Positions 1 through 8,590 of a DNA stretch of 64,000 nt are shown here, one piece after another. A program made the translations under genes and the position numbers. The notes under the pieces are model-generated. The model ran no database searches. It was not told where the DNA came from and saw nothing but the letters and a program-made list of their open reading frames with translations. Within the stretch, counting starts at the first letter, position 1. The number at the start of each line of letters is the position of its first letter. Origin of the DNA: Bacteroidota bacterium. Lineage in GTDB: Bacteria > Bacteroidota > Bacteroidia > Bacteroidales > SZUA-534. Location: NCBI GenBank assembly GCA_003250355.1, contig QKGS01000005.1, positions 1 to 64,000 on the forward strand. Reading direction: 5' to 3'.

Positions 1-210
1 TAAGTAGTGAAAAGTTCGTTCTTCTTTTTTTCCTGAGTTTACAAAGGTTTTAGTTTCATCACATACTATTGATGACAGTTGAAATCCACAATAATCAATG
101 TTGTTATACCATATGAACTTTTGCGATTTTGAATAGCCTTTATTCCCGTAAGGGAATTTTGTGCATTTAACAGTAATATATATCCCGAAAAATATTTTAG
201 AGCCTACCAT
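1..210 (-). CDS. Partial unknown protein running off the left edge
   Basis: Seventy open codons read leftward from an ATG at 210 to the first base without a stop, so the gene continues outside the window. I do not recognise the product. It begins MVGSKIFFGIYITVKC, has three cysteines in the visible part and no evident signal peptide or membrane segment. The codons for GYSKSQKFIWYNNID (92-138) recur almost unchanged at 61654-61700 on the other strand, where a stop follows at once, so this belongs to a repeated family. A small hairpin (ATTCCC/GGGAAT, 142-157) lies inside the reading frame. Whether the frame is translated is an inference from its openness and from conservation of the repeated stretch. 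Confidence 0.4.
   Translation of the reverse strand, partial: MVGSKIFFGIYITVKCTKFPYGNKGYSKSQKFIWYNNIDYCGFQLSSIVCDETKTFVNSGKKEERTFHYL
92..138 (-). repeat. Dispersed repeat block B, left copy
   Basis: Forty-seven bases that match 61654-61700 in inverted orientation with two mismatches. The block lies inside the partial reading frame 1-210. One mismatch changes Lys to Thr and the other Asn to Lys in the encoded peptide. Confidence 0.8.
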
Positions 211-278
211 TAAACTCCTTTATTTACAGTACCATTGTTTTATTACCGAATTAATGTTATTTGCTGAAATAACTGCCA

Positions 279-355
279 ACTGTGGGCTGCCGACTGAATT
301 TTAAGTTAAGAACACAAACACATATAAGTTTAACCACTAAAATAGTAGTAGAACC
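279..355 (+). repeat. Dispersed repeat block A, left copy
   Basis: Seventy-seven bases that match 61577-61653 in the same orientation with seven mismatches and no gap, beginning ACTGTGGGCTGC and ending GTAGTAGAACC. It sits in the 221-base non-coding stretch between the partial gene at the left edge and the XRE regulator. In the other copy, block A runs directly into block B; here the two are 140 bases apart and B is inverted. Confidence 0.8.
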
Positions 356-431
356 AAAAATATTATCCCTTTTTTCATTATTGTTGCCTCCTTTAAACCC
401 GAACTATGCAATAGAATTGAAATAATGAGGG

Positions 432-977
432 TTAAATATTGTTTTTTATAAATTTTATTGATAAAAAATATTTGTATGGCTTCCCATCAATTGCCTTAAT
501 TGTAACAACGATTGATATTACACTTATATAAATACCCAATAAAACCATAAGTACAATTCCAATAATTAATGGAACTAAAGGAATACATAGCAAAAGGTAT
601 CCAATCATGCTTAATTGAAAATTAATCGAACTAATAGCATGATTATTAATCCCATTTATTTTATCTTTTTTCCAAATCCATATTATTAGCTGAGGTAAAA
701 GCAATAAAAACAAACTTGTAAAGTGTATTGTTGCTATCCATACACTATCATTTGAAGAATAGTTTTCTAATAAATCAGGTTTCTCTATGTTCACCAAATC
801 ATCGTATGGAAATTCTAATACAGATGCGATTGTTTGCAATGTAAAAGTTCTTGGGTCAACCTCACCTTTTTCAATACGTTGAATTGTCCTGATGCTTATA
901 GCAGTTTTCTCTGCTAATTCCTCTTGAGTCATACCCTTTTGAGTACGCTTCTCTTTTATAAATTGTCCTATAGTCAT
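432..977 (-). CDS. XRE-family regulator with DUF4870-like membrane tail
   Basis: An N-terminal Cro/C1-type helix-turn-helix (about residues 3-60: IGQFIKEKRTQKGMTQEELAE, then the recognition segment ISIRTIQRIEKGEVDP) is followed by a hydrophobic half. That half has a segment near 82-100, then NHAISSINFQLS and two more membrane segments, the layout of DUF4870-type membrane domains. It is probably a membrane-anchored DNA-binding protein; the signal it senses is unknown. The start at 977 is supported by a perfect -7 element 20 bases upstream. The gene stands alone. Fusions of this kind are common in Bacteroidota, so the architecture is sound even though the target is not known. Confidence 0.8.
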   Translation of the reverse strand: MTIGQFIKEKRTQKGMTQEELAEKTAISIRTIQRIEKGEVDPRTFTLQTIASVLEFPYDDLVNIEKPDLLENYSSNDSVWIATIHFTSLFLLLLPQLIIWIWKKDKINGINNHAISSINFQLSMIGYLLLCIPLVPLIIGIVLMVLLGIYISVISIVVTIKAIDGKPYKYFLSIKFIKNNI

Positions 978-997
978 AGCTAAAAATTAATTCTTGT

Positions 998-1005
998 CAA
1001 AAATA
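998..1005 (-). promoter_or_regulatory. -7 element of the XRE regulator
   Basis: TATTTTTG on the minus strand, a perfect match to the Bacteroidota TAnnTTTG element, 20 bases before the start codon at 977. Confidence 0.6.
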
Positions 1006-1100
1006 CCTGCTTATTGAATAAATTGTAGCTGCACTAATCTGACATTCTTATGCCATTGTTGCGACATTCGGTTGCACATACCGTATTACTTATACAAAAC

Positions 1101-2654
1101 CTACTTTGCCTTTAAACTAACAAAAGGGATTAACATTTCCTCCATTGAAATACCACCGTGCTGAAATGTGTTTTTGTAATAACTAACATAGTGATTATAG
1201 TTATTGGGATAAGCAAAAAAATCGTTGCTTTGGGCAAACAAATAGGTGGAGCTGACATTGATTTTAGGCAGTCGTATTGTATTAGGATTATTTATTTCTA
1301 ATACATCTTTAGCCTTACACGAAAGTGATTTGCCGTGTTTATACCTCAAGTTGGTACTTGTATCTTTATCGCCAACTACCTTCACCGGATTATGCACACG
1401 GGTAGTTCCATGGTCAGTAGTTATCATTACATTAACCTTTTTCTGAGCCAATATTTTAAGTAATTCATAAAGAGTACTATTTTCAAACCAAGAAAGAGTA
1501 AGTGAGCGATACGCTTTTTCGTCGTTAGCCAGTTCCCTAATCATATCCATTTCGGTACGTGCATGACTAAGCATATCAACAAAATTTATTACTATTACAG
1601 ATAGGTCATGACTTAGTATTTTTCCACTGTTTGAAACCAGTTTGCGCCCCTTTTCAATATTTTGGATTTTTTCATAATATAAACTCCTGTTTACACCTAA
1701 CCGGTTCATTTGCTTTTGTAGCAGTTCTGCCTCAAATTTATTTTTCCCTTCCTCATCGCCCTCATTAACCCAATATTCGGGGTGAATACGTTCAATATCG
1801 GCAGGCATTAACCCTGCAAACATAGCATTGCGGGCAAACTGTGTGGCGGTTGGCAATATGCTCATAAAAATATCTTCCTTATCAATAATAAACAATTCAC
1901 GCAACAGTGGTTTAATAACCAACCATTGGTCGTATCGCAGGTTATCAATTACAAATATTGCGGTTCGGTTACCACTATCTAATTTTGGAAATGCAAGGTT
2001 CTTAAACACTCCGGGGCTCATAAGCGGCACATTGTCGGTATTGGCTTCGAACCATTTTGTGTAGTTTTTCTTTATAAAACGTGCAAATTCGTTATTGGCT
2101 TCGCTCTTTTGCATTTCAAGTATCTGATTCATTTCACCGGCATTTGAATTTTCCAGTTCCAGTTCCCAAAACACTATTTTCTTGTATATCGATACCCAAT
2201 CGGCATAGCTCGAAGCATCGTTTATGTTCATGCTCAGGTTGCGAAATACCGTTTGGTAATTACTGCTTGTTTTCTCTGTTACAAGTCGTTTTTTATCGGT
2301 TATTTTCTTTATTGCCATTAGAATTTGCATCGGGTTCACAGGCTTTATCAAATAATCGGCTATGCGCGAACCTATGGCCTCATCCATAATATATTCCTCT
2401 TCGCTTTTGGTAATCATTATTACCGGTATTGAAGGTTTTATATTTTTTATTGCACTTAAAGTTTCAAGCCCCGACAAACCGGGCATATTTTCGTCCAAAA
2501 AAATTAAATCGTAGTTGTTTTTATCAACCATATCAATAGCGTCGTTACCATTGTTCGATGTCGCTATCTCATAACCTTTTGATTGTAAAAATATTATATG
2601 TGGTTTCAACAAATCAATCTCATCGTCAACCCACAATATTGTTATATTATTCAT
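1101..2654 (-). CDS. porX: PorX-type response regulator with PglZ domain
   Basis: Residues 1-125 form a receiver domain: acidic pair D10-D11, phospho-acceptor D54 in LIFLDENMPG, and the switch Lys in DYLIKPVNP. The rest is a PglZ/alkaline-phosphatase-fold domain with metal-ligand motifs such as INFVDMLSHARTEM and MITTDHGTTRVHNP. This receiver-plus-PglZ architecture, at about 517 residues, is that of PorX, the cytoplasmic regulator of type IX secretion described in Porphyromonas gingivalis, where it acts with the kinase PorY and the sigma factor SigP. Neither partner lies nearby; porX genes are usually unlinked from porY. I am confident of the family. The statement that it controls type IX secretion in this organism is inferred from that family. 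Confidence 0.93.
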   Translation of the reverse strand: MNNITILWVDDEIDLLKPHIIFLQSKGYEIATSNNGNDAIDMVDKNNYDLIFLDENMPGLSGLETLSAIKNIKPSIPVIMITKSEEEYIMDEAIGSRIADYLIKPVNPMQILMAIKKITDKKRLVTEKTSSNYQTVFRNLSMNINDASSYADWVSIYKKIVFWELELENSNAGEMNQILEMQKSEANNEFARFIKKNYTKWFEANTDNVPLMSPGVFKNLAFPKLDSGNRTAIFVIDNLRYDQWLVIKPLLRELFIIDKEDIFMSILPTATQFARNAMFAGLMPADIERIHPEYWVNEGDEEGKNKFEAELLQKQMNRLGVNRSLYYEKIQNIEKGRKLVSNSGKILSHDLSVIVINFVDMLSHARTEMDMIRELANDEKAYRSLTLSWFENSTLYELLKILAQKKVNVMITTDHGTTRVHNPVKVVGDKDTSTNLRYKHGKSLSCKAKDVLEINNPNTIRLPKINVSSTYLFAQSNDFFAYPNNYNHYVSYYKNTFQHGGISMEEMLIPFVSLKAK

Positions 2655-2835
2655 TGCTATATATTTTTCTATTCTGTTATTAGAACTAAATCAACAATAA
2701 TTTTATTGCTAAAACATACCGCAGATTCATTTTTTTGTAAATTAGTATTTTCGTTAACTACATACTTGAATTAGTACAAACACTTTATTTTAATAATCAG
2801 AATATACTTAACCTAACACTTAACAAATTAAAAGT

Positions 2836-3738
2836 ATGCATAAAATTACATTTTATATATTATCTGCATTTATAGTTTTTACATCATGTGTAAATAAACA
2901 TAAGCAGCCCGACAATAAAGCCAATGCAGAGGTTATTGTTGAGCAGGAATTATCGAAAATAGAGTTTAACCCTACTGAATTTAAGTCGGAAGATATTGTT
3001 TTTTACAATCTGTTTTCGCCGGTTGATTTAACTTACCTAATATCAAAATCGAGTTCATACTATAATTCGTCGCTAATAAATCCACTTAATAATATCACAA
3101 ATTACACTAATAGTGTACAGCTGGCATTGAATTTGGGTGTGTATGGTGCCGATTTTAGTTATTTAACCATGTTTAATCAATCGCAACAAGCTTACTCATA
3201 TATATCGGCCATACAGCAGGTAGCACAAGAGCTGGGTATACCGCAGGAATATGTCGATATAGAGGCTTTAAAAGAGGGCAATAACTTTGGCGATTACAGT
3301 AAACTCAACGACATAGCACGAGAAACATACAGTGGTATAAACCGATATTTAAGAGCTTCGAACAGGGAACTAATTGCCGATTTAATATTGCTGGGAGGTT
3401 GGATTGAAACACTGAATATAGCTGTTAATATGCATGAAAGCCCCGATTCAAATTTAGTATCAAGAATAGCTATGCAACAATTTTCATTAAATAATCTTTT
3501 GAACCTTATGCTTAACTATAACAATGAATTTGAGGTAGCTGAATATATTATACTATTAAAGAAGCTAAAGCAAGCTTACGATGAGTCAAATATTGCATTT
3601 ACCAAAGGGAGCCTTTATATTGACACTACTACAAGAAGAATATTACTGGCTCAGGGGCATAATGTAACCCTAACCGCCGACAAACTGAACGACATACGCT
3701 ACGCCACTAACCGTATACGAAGTTTTGTGGTAGAGTAG
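2836..3738 (+). CDS. Orphan lipoprotein, family shared with the gene at 45513
   Basis: The 300-residue product has a lipoprotein signal (hydrophobic stretch, then FTSC with Cys18), so it should be a lipid-anchored envelope protein. The body is mostly helical by composition and carries ALNLGVYGADFSYLT near the middle and LILLGGWIETLNIAV further on. The protein encoded at 45513-46370 has SLNFGIYAADLAYAT and LILTGGWIEGVYILT in the same order, and both are about 290 residues, so the two are paralogues. I do not recognise the family and can assign no function. The gene follows divergently from porX with a 181-base gap. The ATG at 2836 is chosen because the signal peptide starts there. Confidence 0.75.
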   Translation: MHKITFYILSAFIVFTSCVNKHKQPDNKANAEVIVEQELSKIEFNPTEFKSEDIVFYNLFSPVDLTYLISKSSSYYNSSLINPLNNITNYTNSVQLALNLGVYGADFSYLTMFNQSQQAYSYISAIQQVAQELGIPQEYVDIEALKEGNNFGDYSKLNDIARETYSGINRYLRASNRELIADLILLGGWIETLNIAVNMHESPDSNLVSRIAMQQFSLNNLLNLMLNYNNEFEVAEYIILLKKLKQAYDESNIAFTKGSLYIDTTTRRILLAQGHNVTLTADKLNDIRYATNRIRSFVVE

Positions 3739-3775
3739 CAAAAAAATAGGCAATAGAACAATTGGTGCTATAATA

Positions 3776-4978
3776 TTAATTAGCCCTATTTATCCTTAAT
3801 TTTCCTAATTTAAAATTGGCATCAACACATATTTTAACTCCGGTTGAATAATCGATAAGCATAGTATTGATATCGTATAAAGCTTCGCACATAATTCCGA
3901 ACTCGACATATTTTACAAGCCTGTGGGAATAATAAACCTGAGCTGTTAACAGGTTTCGTTCCCACTTATTGCCGGCAAATATCCCTTCCGATAACGACTG
4001 GTAAATATTATTTCCAACAAGTGACACAAAATTATTGGCATACCAGTGTCCCAGCGATACGAAACTATTACCCTTCGATAATTTAACATTACTGTAAACA
4101 CCGTTACCCTCACTCTTTATTTTAAATTCATCGTGCATTTTCATATAGTATAAATGAACAGCAGAAAGAGTGTCGCTCCACTCATTTCCGGGCCCTTCAT
4201 TGGCGTAAAGCATTATTTGCGTTTTAGCAGTTATTTTAGAGAAAAATCCATTATTAAACTTGTAATCAAACTTAGCTCCTGAGCCTATATTAAAAGAGGT
4301 AGTTATTTTATCTTCAACAGTATTGATTTGTCCCCCTTTATGCGATACCAGCATAAATGAGGGTGTAGAAAAGCTGAAATTATTCTTTTTTATAAGCACC
4401 GGTTCGGTCGATACCCCTGCGATAAACTCTTCCTGTTTATCGTCGCCTCGGAATATAAATGTTTGCCAATCGAACCAAACATCAAGAAACAAGCGTTTGC
4501 TATCAATCCTGAATTGAATGCCGTTTTCCTGATTATGGGTAAAGTTTCGTTCATAATTATACACTACGTCAGGTAATAAATGATATGAACCACCGTATAG
4601 CGAACCCATAACGAAACTTATGTTTTTATTATGAAACACTGCCGAATACGAAGGCATAATAGTTGAAAAATCGTCGACACCTGAATACTTAAGCATATGA
4701 ACTCCGGCTTCAACTTTAAAATTATTGGAAAAATGGTATTCGATGGTTGGAGTTACATGATAACCTATAAGGGTGTACCCTGCTGCAATAGAGCCAAAAT
4801 ATTCGTTGTTCCAAAAGAAATTCTGATTCTGGAAATTGAAATAGAAATTGTTGCTATCGGCAAAATAAATGCTATTTATCTGTGTTGTATCGGGGTCAAT
4901 TCTTATGGCATTCAGCTTTATGCAAATAAGAAACAGAATAAATATAAGTGCGTATTTTTTTTTTACTTTATGTAACAT
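3776..4978 (-). CDS. Predicted outer-membrane beta-barrel protein
   Basis: A signal peptide (MLHKVKKKYALIFILFLICIKLNA) is followed by about 375 residues of alternating aromatic and polar strands, for example FYFNFQNQNFFWNN, VTPTIEYHFSNNFKVEAGV and AQVYYSHRLVKYVEFGI. There is no TonB plug or OmpA domain. This is the look of a Bacteroidota outer-membrane barrel of the porin/transport type, but I cannot place it in a named family. It starts ten bases after the rarA stop on the same strand, so the two are probably cotranscribed, though no functional link is obvious. The final residues are not the usual terminal aromatic, which slightly weakens the barrel call. Confidence 0.6.
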   Translation of the reverse strand: MLHKVKKKYALIFILFLICIKLNAIRIDPDTTQINSIYFADSNNFYFNFQNQNFFWNNEYFGSIAAGYTLIGYHVTPTIEYHFSNNFKVEAGVHMLKYSGVDDFSTIMPSYSAVFHNKNISFVMGSLYGGSYHLLPDVVYNYERNFTHNQENGIQFRIDSKRLFLDVWFDWQTFIFRGDDKQEEFIAGVSTEPVLIKKNNFSFSTPSFMLVSHKGGQINTVEDKITTSFNIGSGAKFDYKFNNGFFSKITAKTQIMLYANEGPGNEWSDTLSAVHLYYMKMHDEFKIKSEGNGVYSNVKLSKGNSFVSLGHWYANNFVSLVGNNIYQSLSEGIFAGNKWERNLLTAQVYYSHRLVKYVEFGIMCEALYDINTMLIDYSTGVKICVDANFKLGKLRINRAN

Positions 4979-4988
4979 TAAATAATTT

Positions 4989-6266
4989 TTAGTATCCGTA
5001 TTTGTGGTTCCACCAACTCTTTAACCTTGCTCTAATACTTTGCTCCTGAGTATTGTCTTGTGGTTCGTAAAGCTTGTGGTTTTTGATTTTCTCGGGCAAA
5101 TAATCCTGTTCGGCAAAGTTACCTTTATATGAATGTGAGTATTTGTAATTGGCTCCGTAGCCCAGTTCTTTCATTAGCTTTGTTGGAGCATTGCGCAAAT
5201 GGAGCGGTACCGGCAAGTCGCCGGTATCTTTAACCAACTGTATGGCGCTGTTAATAGCCTCGTACCCGGCATTGCTCTTGGGGCTGGTTGCAAGATAAAT
5301 TGTACACTCAGAAAGTATTATTCTCCCTTCGGGCATTCCTATTTTGTGTATAGCATCGAAACAGGTATTTGCCATAAGCAAAGCATTAGGGTTGGCGAGT
5401 CCAATATCTTCGGCGGCAAGTATAACCAAACGCCGGGCTATAAACTTTACGTCTTCGCCACCCTCTAGCATGCGAGCAAGCCAGTAAACAGCAGCATTAG
5501 GGTCGCCCCCGCGAATTGATTTTATAAATGCCGAAATAATATCGTAATGGAGTTCACCTTGTTTGTCGTAAATAGCTATATTTTCTTGCAGTATACTCTC
5601 AACCATTTTATTGGTAATGGTAATGCTCTGTGTAGCCGATGCATTTACAACCAGTTCTATAATATTGAGCAACTTGCGGGCATCGCCACCCGAAAAACGA
5701 AACATAGCCTCTGTTTCCTTAACAGTTATTTCTTTTACTTTCAGGTCAAAATCTTCATTTAATGCTCGTAGTAGCAGTTCATTGAGGTCGTTTTTTTCGA
5801 GCGATTTTAATACATAAACCTGACAGCGCGACAGCAACGGAGAAATAACTTCAAAGCTTGGATTTTCGGTAGTAGCCCCTATTAATGTAACTATCCCCTG
5901 CTCTACCGCTCCCAGGAGTGAATCTTGCTGCGACTTTGAGAAACGGTGTATCTCATCAATGAATAAAATTGGATTGGGCTGGTCGAAAAAACGGGTACGC
6001 TTGGCTTTGTCTATGGTTTCGCGAACATCTTTCACTCCCGAGTTTATGGCACTAAGGCTATAAAACGGTCTGTTTTGCTGTTGCGAAATAATGTTGGCAA
6101 GTGTGGTTTTACCCACTCCCGGAGGCCCCCAAAGTATCATACTTGGCATACGCCCGCTCTCTATGGTTTGGCGCAATATAGCCTTTTCACCCACAAGGTG
6201 TTTTTGCCCTATATACTCATTGAGTGTTTTAGGTCTGAGCCGTTCTGCCAAAGGTTGCAATGCCAC
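4989..6266 (-). CDS. rarA: Replication-associated recombination ATPase RarA (MgsA)
   Basis: A 425-residue AAA+ ATPase of the clamp-loader clade with the full RarA layout: N-terminal LAERLRPKTLNEYIGQKHLV, Walker A GPPGVGKTT at 47-55, Walker B LFIDEIHRF near 101-109, sensor 1 IGATTENPSFEV, arginine finger region SPLLSRCQVY, and the C-terminal tetramerisation segment (SIRGGDPNAAVYWLARML). RarA acts at stalled replication forks and single-strand gaps. Length and motifs are typical. The start codon lies 15 bases beyond a TATCTTTA element, one base off the Bacteroidota -7 consensus, facing the promoter of the ywbE-like gene. It is followed by a barrel gene ten bases downstream. Confidence 0.95.
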   Translation of the reverse strand: MALQPLAERLRPKTLNEYIGQKHLVGEKAILRQTIESGRMPSMILWGPPGVGKTTLANIISQQQNRPFYSLSAINSGVKDVRETIDKAKRTRFFDQPNPILFIDEIHRFSKSQQDSLLGAVEQGIVTLIGATTENPSFEVISPLLSRCQVYVLKSLEKNDLNELLLRALNEDFDLKVKEITVKETEAMFRFSGGDARKLLNIIELVVNASATQSITITNKMVESILQENIAIYDKQGELHYDIISAFIKSIRGGDPNAAVYWLARMLEGGEDVKFIARRLVILAAEDIGLANPNALLMANTCFDAIHKIGMPEGRIILSECTIYLATSPKSNAGYEAINSAIQLVKDTGDLPVPLHLRNAPTKLMKELGYGANYKYSHSYKGNFAEQDYLPEKIKNHKLYEPQDNTQEQSIRARLKSWWNHKYGY

Positions 6267-6280
6267 TTATTGTCAAATTT

Positions 6281-6288
6281 TGGTTAAA
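6281..6288 (-). promoter_or_regulatory. Probable -7 element of rarA
   Basis: TATCTTTA on the minus strand (last base differs from TAnnTTTG). It is part of AAACACTATCTTT (6286-6298), which recurs inverted at 6331-6343 in the divergent promoter. Confidence 0.45.
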
Positions 6289-6336
6289 GATAGTGTTTAA
6301 TATTTTTAATGAATAAAATAGCAGATTTAAAAACAC

Positions 6337-6344
6337 TATCTTTG
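6337..6344 (+). promoter_or_regulatory. -7 element of the ywbE-like gene
   Basis: TATCTTTG, a perfect TAnnTTTG, 15 bases before the ATG at 6360. Its position downstream of the alternative ATG at 6309 rules that codon out as the start on this transcript. Confidence 0.6.
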
Positions 6345-6359
6345 CACAAAACTCAAAAT

Positions 6360-6554
6360 ATGGATGGAAAAAGGCTGGACAATATAAAAGCAGGTATTGA
6401 AGTAGCAATAGTTCAGAAAGCTGACCAACGGAGTGGAGTAACTACCGAAGGAGTTGTAAAAGATATATTAACAAAAAGCTCATTTCATCCGCATGGAATT
6501 AAAGTTCGCCTTACAACAGGCAAAATAGGAAGAGTTAAAGAGATACTTGATTAA
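6360..6554 (+). CDS. YwbE-family small protein (DUF2196)
   Basis: The 64-residue product reads MDGKRLDNIKAGIEVAIV, then SGVTTEGVVKDILTKS, then HPHGIKVRLTTGKIGRVKEI. This is the conserved pattern of the small YwbE/DUF2196 family, whose biochemical role I do not know; the basic, KOW-like fold suggests nucleic-acid contact but that is a guess. An upstream in-frame ATG at 6309 exists, but the -7 element at 6337-6344 lies between the two, so the start at 6360 is preferred and it also matches the family length. The DEAD-box helicase gene follows 80 bases downstream on the same strand, possibly in one transcript. Confidence 0.85.
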   Translation: MDGKRLDNIKAGIEVAIVQKADQRSGVTTEGVVKDILTKSSFHPHGIKVRLTTGKIGRVKEILD

Positions 6555-6634
6555 CTCAATAGTAATAAGTTTAAGGTATTTACATTAAATAAATAACCTG
6601 GAACTTATAATGTACAACTTGAAAAACAGAAAGT

Positions 6635-7879
6635 ATGAAATTCGAAAATTATAATTTTCACCCTAAGGTATACAACAATATAAAATTACAGGGGTTTAAA
6701 AAACCTACCGATATTCAGTTTAAAGCAATTCCCCCCATACTCCAAGGCGAAGATGTTCTTGCTGTGGCAAATACAGGTACAGGCAAAACAGTAGCATTTG
6801 CATTGCCCATAGTTGAGGTGTTAGTTACCCGCTTTAAAAAAGACTCGCGCCGCGAACTGCAATGTGTGGTAATGACCCCAACACACGAACTGGCTATTCA
6901 GGTTGAGGAGGTATTTAGTACGCTTGCCGCAAATACCGGTATCGAAACTGTGGGTATATATGGCGGAGCCGACCAAGACCCACAAATAGCCAAGCTTAAA
7001 AAAGGTGTTCATGTGATAGTTGCTACACCGGGGCGTTTATTCGACCTTGAACATCAGGGGTATATTAACTTAGAGAATGTTAAAATACTTGTACTCGACG
7101 AAGCCGATAGAATGCTCGAACTGGGATTTAAGCGCGATATGTTCCACTTAATTAAAAAAATTCAGCGCCGCCCGCAAACGCTATTTTTCTCGGCTACTAT
7201 CAATGAAACCATAAAAGACCTTGCTTATTCGCTGGTTAAAAAGCCTGTTCGAATACATATTTCGCCCAAAGACCCTGTGTCGAAAAATATTGTCCATTCA
7301 GTAGCATTTATCGAAATGGACGATAAACGTTTTTTTCTTGAGCGTATTGTAAATGAGAATAAAGGCAAGAAAATACTCATATTTGTCCGCACTAAAGTAA
7401 GAGCCGAAAGGGTGAAAGCAGCCCTGGAAAGGGTTAGTATATCGAGCGACACCATACACGGCGATAAAGACAGGGGGCAGCGTTCAGTGGTTATGAAAAA
7501 TTTTAAAACCGGAGCAAATAAAGTTCTTATTACAACCGATGTAAGTGCCCGCGGTATTGATATACCAAATGTTGAGATAGTTGTAAATTACGACATTCCC
7601 GAAGAGGCCGAAACATATGTTCACCGCGTGGGGCGTACAGGTCGTGCCAACAATAAAGGCATGGCAGTGTCATTTTGCAGCGAAAGCGAAAAAGAGCTTC
7701 TCCAAGTCATTGAAGATTATCTCGACAAACCGGTTAACCGAATTGAAATAGAAAAAAAAGAATATAAAGACATTATTGACCTTTCGGCCGAGAATAAATA
7801 CGACTGGAAAGCCCTAGTTGAAGAACACGAAAAAGAGCTTAGCAAAATGCGAAACAAGGCAAACAAGAAAAAGAAATAA
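6635..7879 (+). CDS. DEAD-box RNA helicase
   Basis: All core motifs are present in order: Q motif (FKKPTDIQFKAIPPIL), motif I ANTGTGKT, Ia PTHELAIQ, motif II LDEADRML, motif III FFSATI, motif IV IFVRTKV, motif V TTDVSARGIDIP and motif VI HRVGRTGR. The C-terminal tail after about residue 375 is short and Lys-rich (MRNKANKKKK), which suits RNA binding. At 414 residues it resembles the RhlE-like group that acts in ribosome assembly and RNA decay, but the tail does not let me choose a subfamily. It is codirectional with the ywbE-like gene before it and upp after it. Confidence 0.93.
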   Translation: MKFENYNFHPKVYNNIKLQGFKKPTDIQFKAIPPILQGEDVLAVANTGTGKTVAFALPIVEVLVTRFKKDSRRELQCVVMTPTHELAIQVEEVFSTLAANTGIETVGIYGGADQDPQIAKLKKGVHVIVATPGRLFDLEHQGYINLENVKILVLDEADRMLELGFKRDMFHLIKKIQRRPQTLFFSATINETIKDLAYSLVKKPVRIHISPKDPVSKNIVHSVAFIEMDDKRFFLERIVNENKGKKILIFVRTKVRAERVKAALERVSISSDTIHGDKDRGQRSVVMKNFKTGANKVLITTDVSARGIDIPNVEIVVNYDIPEEAETYVHRVGRTGRANNKGMAVSFCSESEKELLQVIEDYLDKPVNRIEIEKKEYKDIIDLSAENKYDWKALVEEHEKELSKMRNKANKKKK

Positions 7880-7935
7880 TTCTTTTTAAGTATATTATTT
7901 GCTATATTTCATTGTTAACCAAAACACACTGCCTT

Positions 7936-8586
7936 ATGATAAAGAACCTTGGCGAAAGCAACTCGATTTTCAATAATTTCATTTCAGAAATTCGCAGTAG
8001 TGATATACAGAAAGAGCGTATGCGCTTCAGAAAAAATATGGAACGCTGTGCCGAAATATTTGCATATGAAATAAGCAAAACCTTAAACTATAAACAGGTT
8101 GAAGTGAATACCCCCCTTGGTGTTTCCAATATTAGTGTTATTTCAAGTGTTCCTGTTATTGCTTGTATAATGCGTGCCGGATTGCCAATGCATCAGGGTT
8201 TTCTCAATTACTTCGACAATGCCGACAATATGTTTATATCGGCCTATCGCAAATACAATAAAGACGGAACATTCGATATTAGCTTTGAACATATTTCAGG
8301 CCCTTCAACCGAAGGACGCACTGTAATACTGGCCGACCCTATGATTGCAACCGGTGCATCTATGGTTTTAGCATACAAAGCACTAATAGAGAAAGGGAGG
8401 CCTAAGCATGTGCATATAGTATCGCTCATATCGTGCAAGGAAGGTTTAGAACATACCCTTGACAATATTGGCGAAAAAAATATAACTATCTGGACAGGAG
8501 CTATCGACGAAGAGCTTACCTCAAAATCGTATATAGTCCCCGGACTTGGCGATGCCGGCGACCTTGCCTATGGCAATAAGGAGTAG
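7936..8586 (+). CDS. upp: Uracil phosphoribosyltransferase
   Basis: The 216-residue product converts uracil and PRPP to UMP in pyrimidine salvage. The PRPP-binding loop appears as ILADPMIATGAS, preceded by IMRAGLPMHQGF, and the uracil-binding C-terminal signature as VPGLGDAGDLAYG, all typical of Upp. I place the start at the ATG at 7936; an in-frame TTG at 7912 would add eight residues (start LTKTHCLM-) that do not look like part of the family. The gene ends four bases before the stop of the convergent Dabb gene, and a five-base hairpin (AGTAG/CTACT, 8582-8595) spans the two stops. Confidence 0.93.
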   Translation: MIKNLGESNSIFNNFISEIRSSDIQKERMRFRKNMERCAEIFAYEISKTLNYKQVEVNTPLGVSNISVISSVPVIACIMRAGLPMHQGFLNYFDNADNMFISAYRKYNKDGTFDISFEHISGPSTEGRTVILADPMIATGASMVLAYKALIEKGRPKHVHIVSLISCKEGLEHTLDNIGEKNITIWTGAIDEELTSKSYIVPGLGDAGDLAYGNKE

Positions 8587-8590
8587 AAAA

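Noticed and set aside
2081-2389. Plus-strand frame of about 100 codons opposite porX
   Set aside because: It is antisense to conserved porX codons and has no recognisable domain; likewise the other frames opposite known genes.
6309-6359. Longer N-terminus for the ywbE-like protein
   Set aside because: The extra 17 codons contain the -7 promoter element and do not belong to the family.
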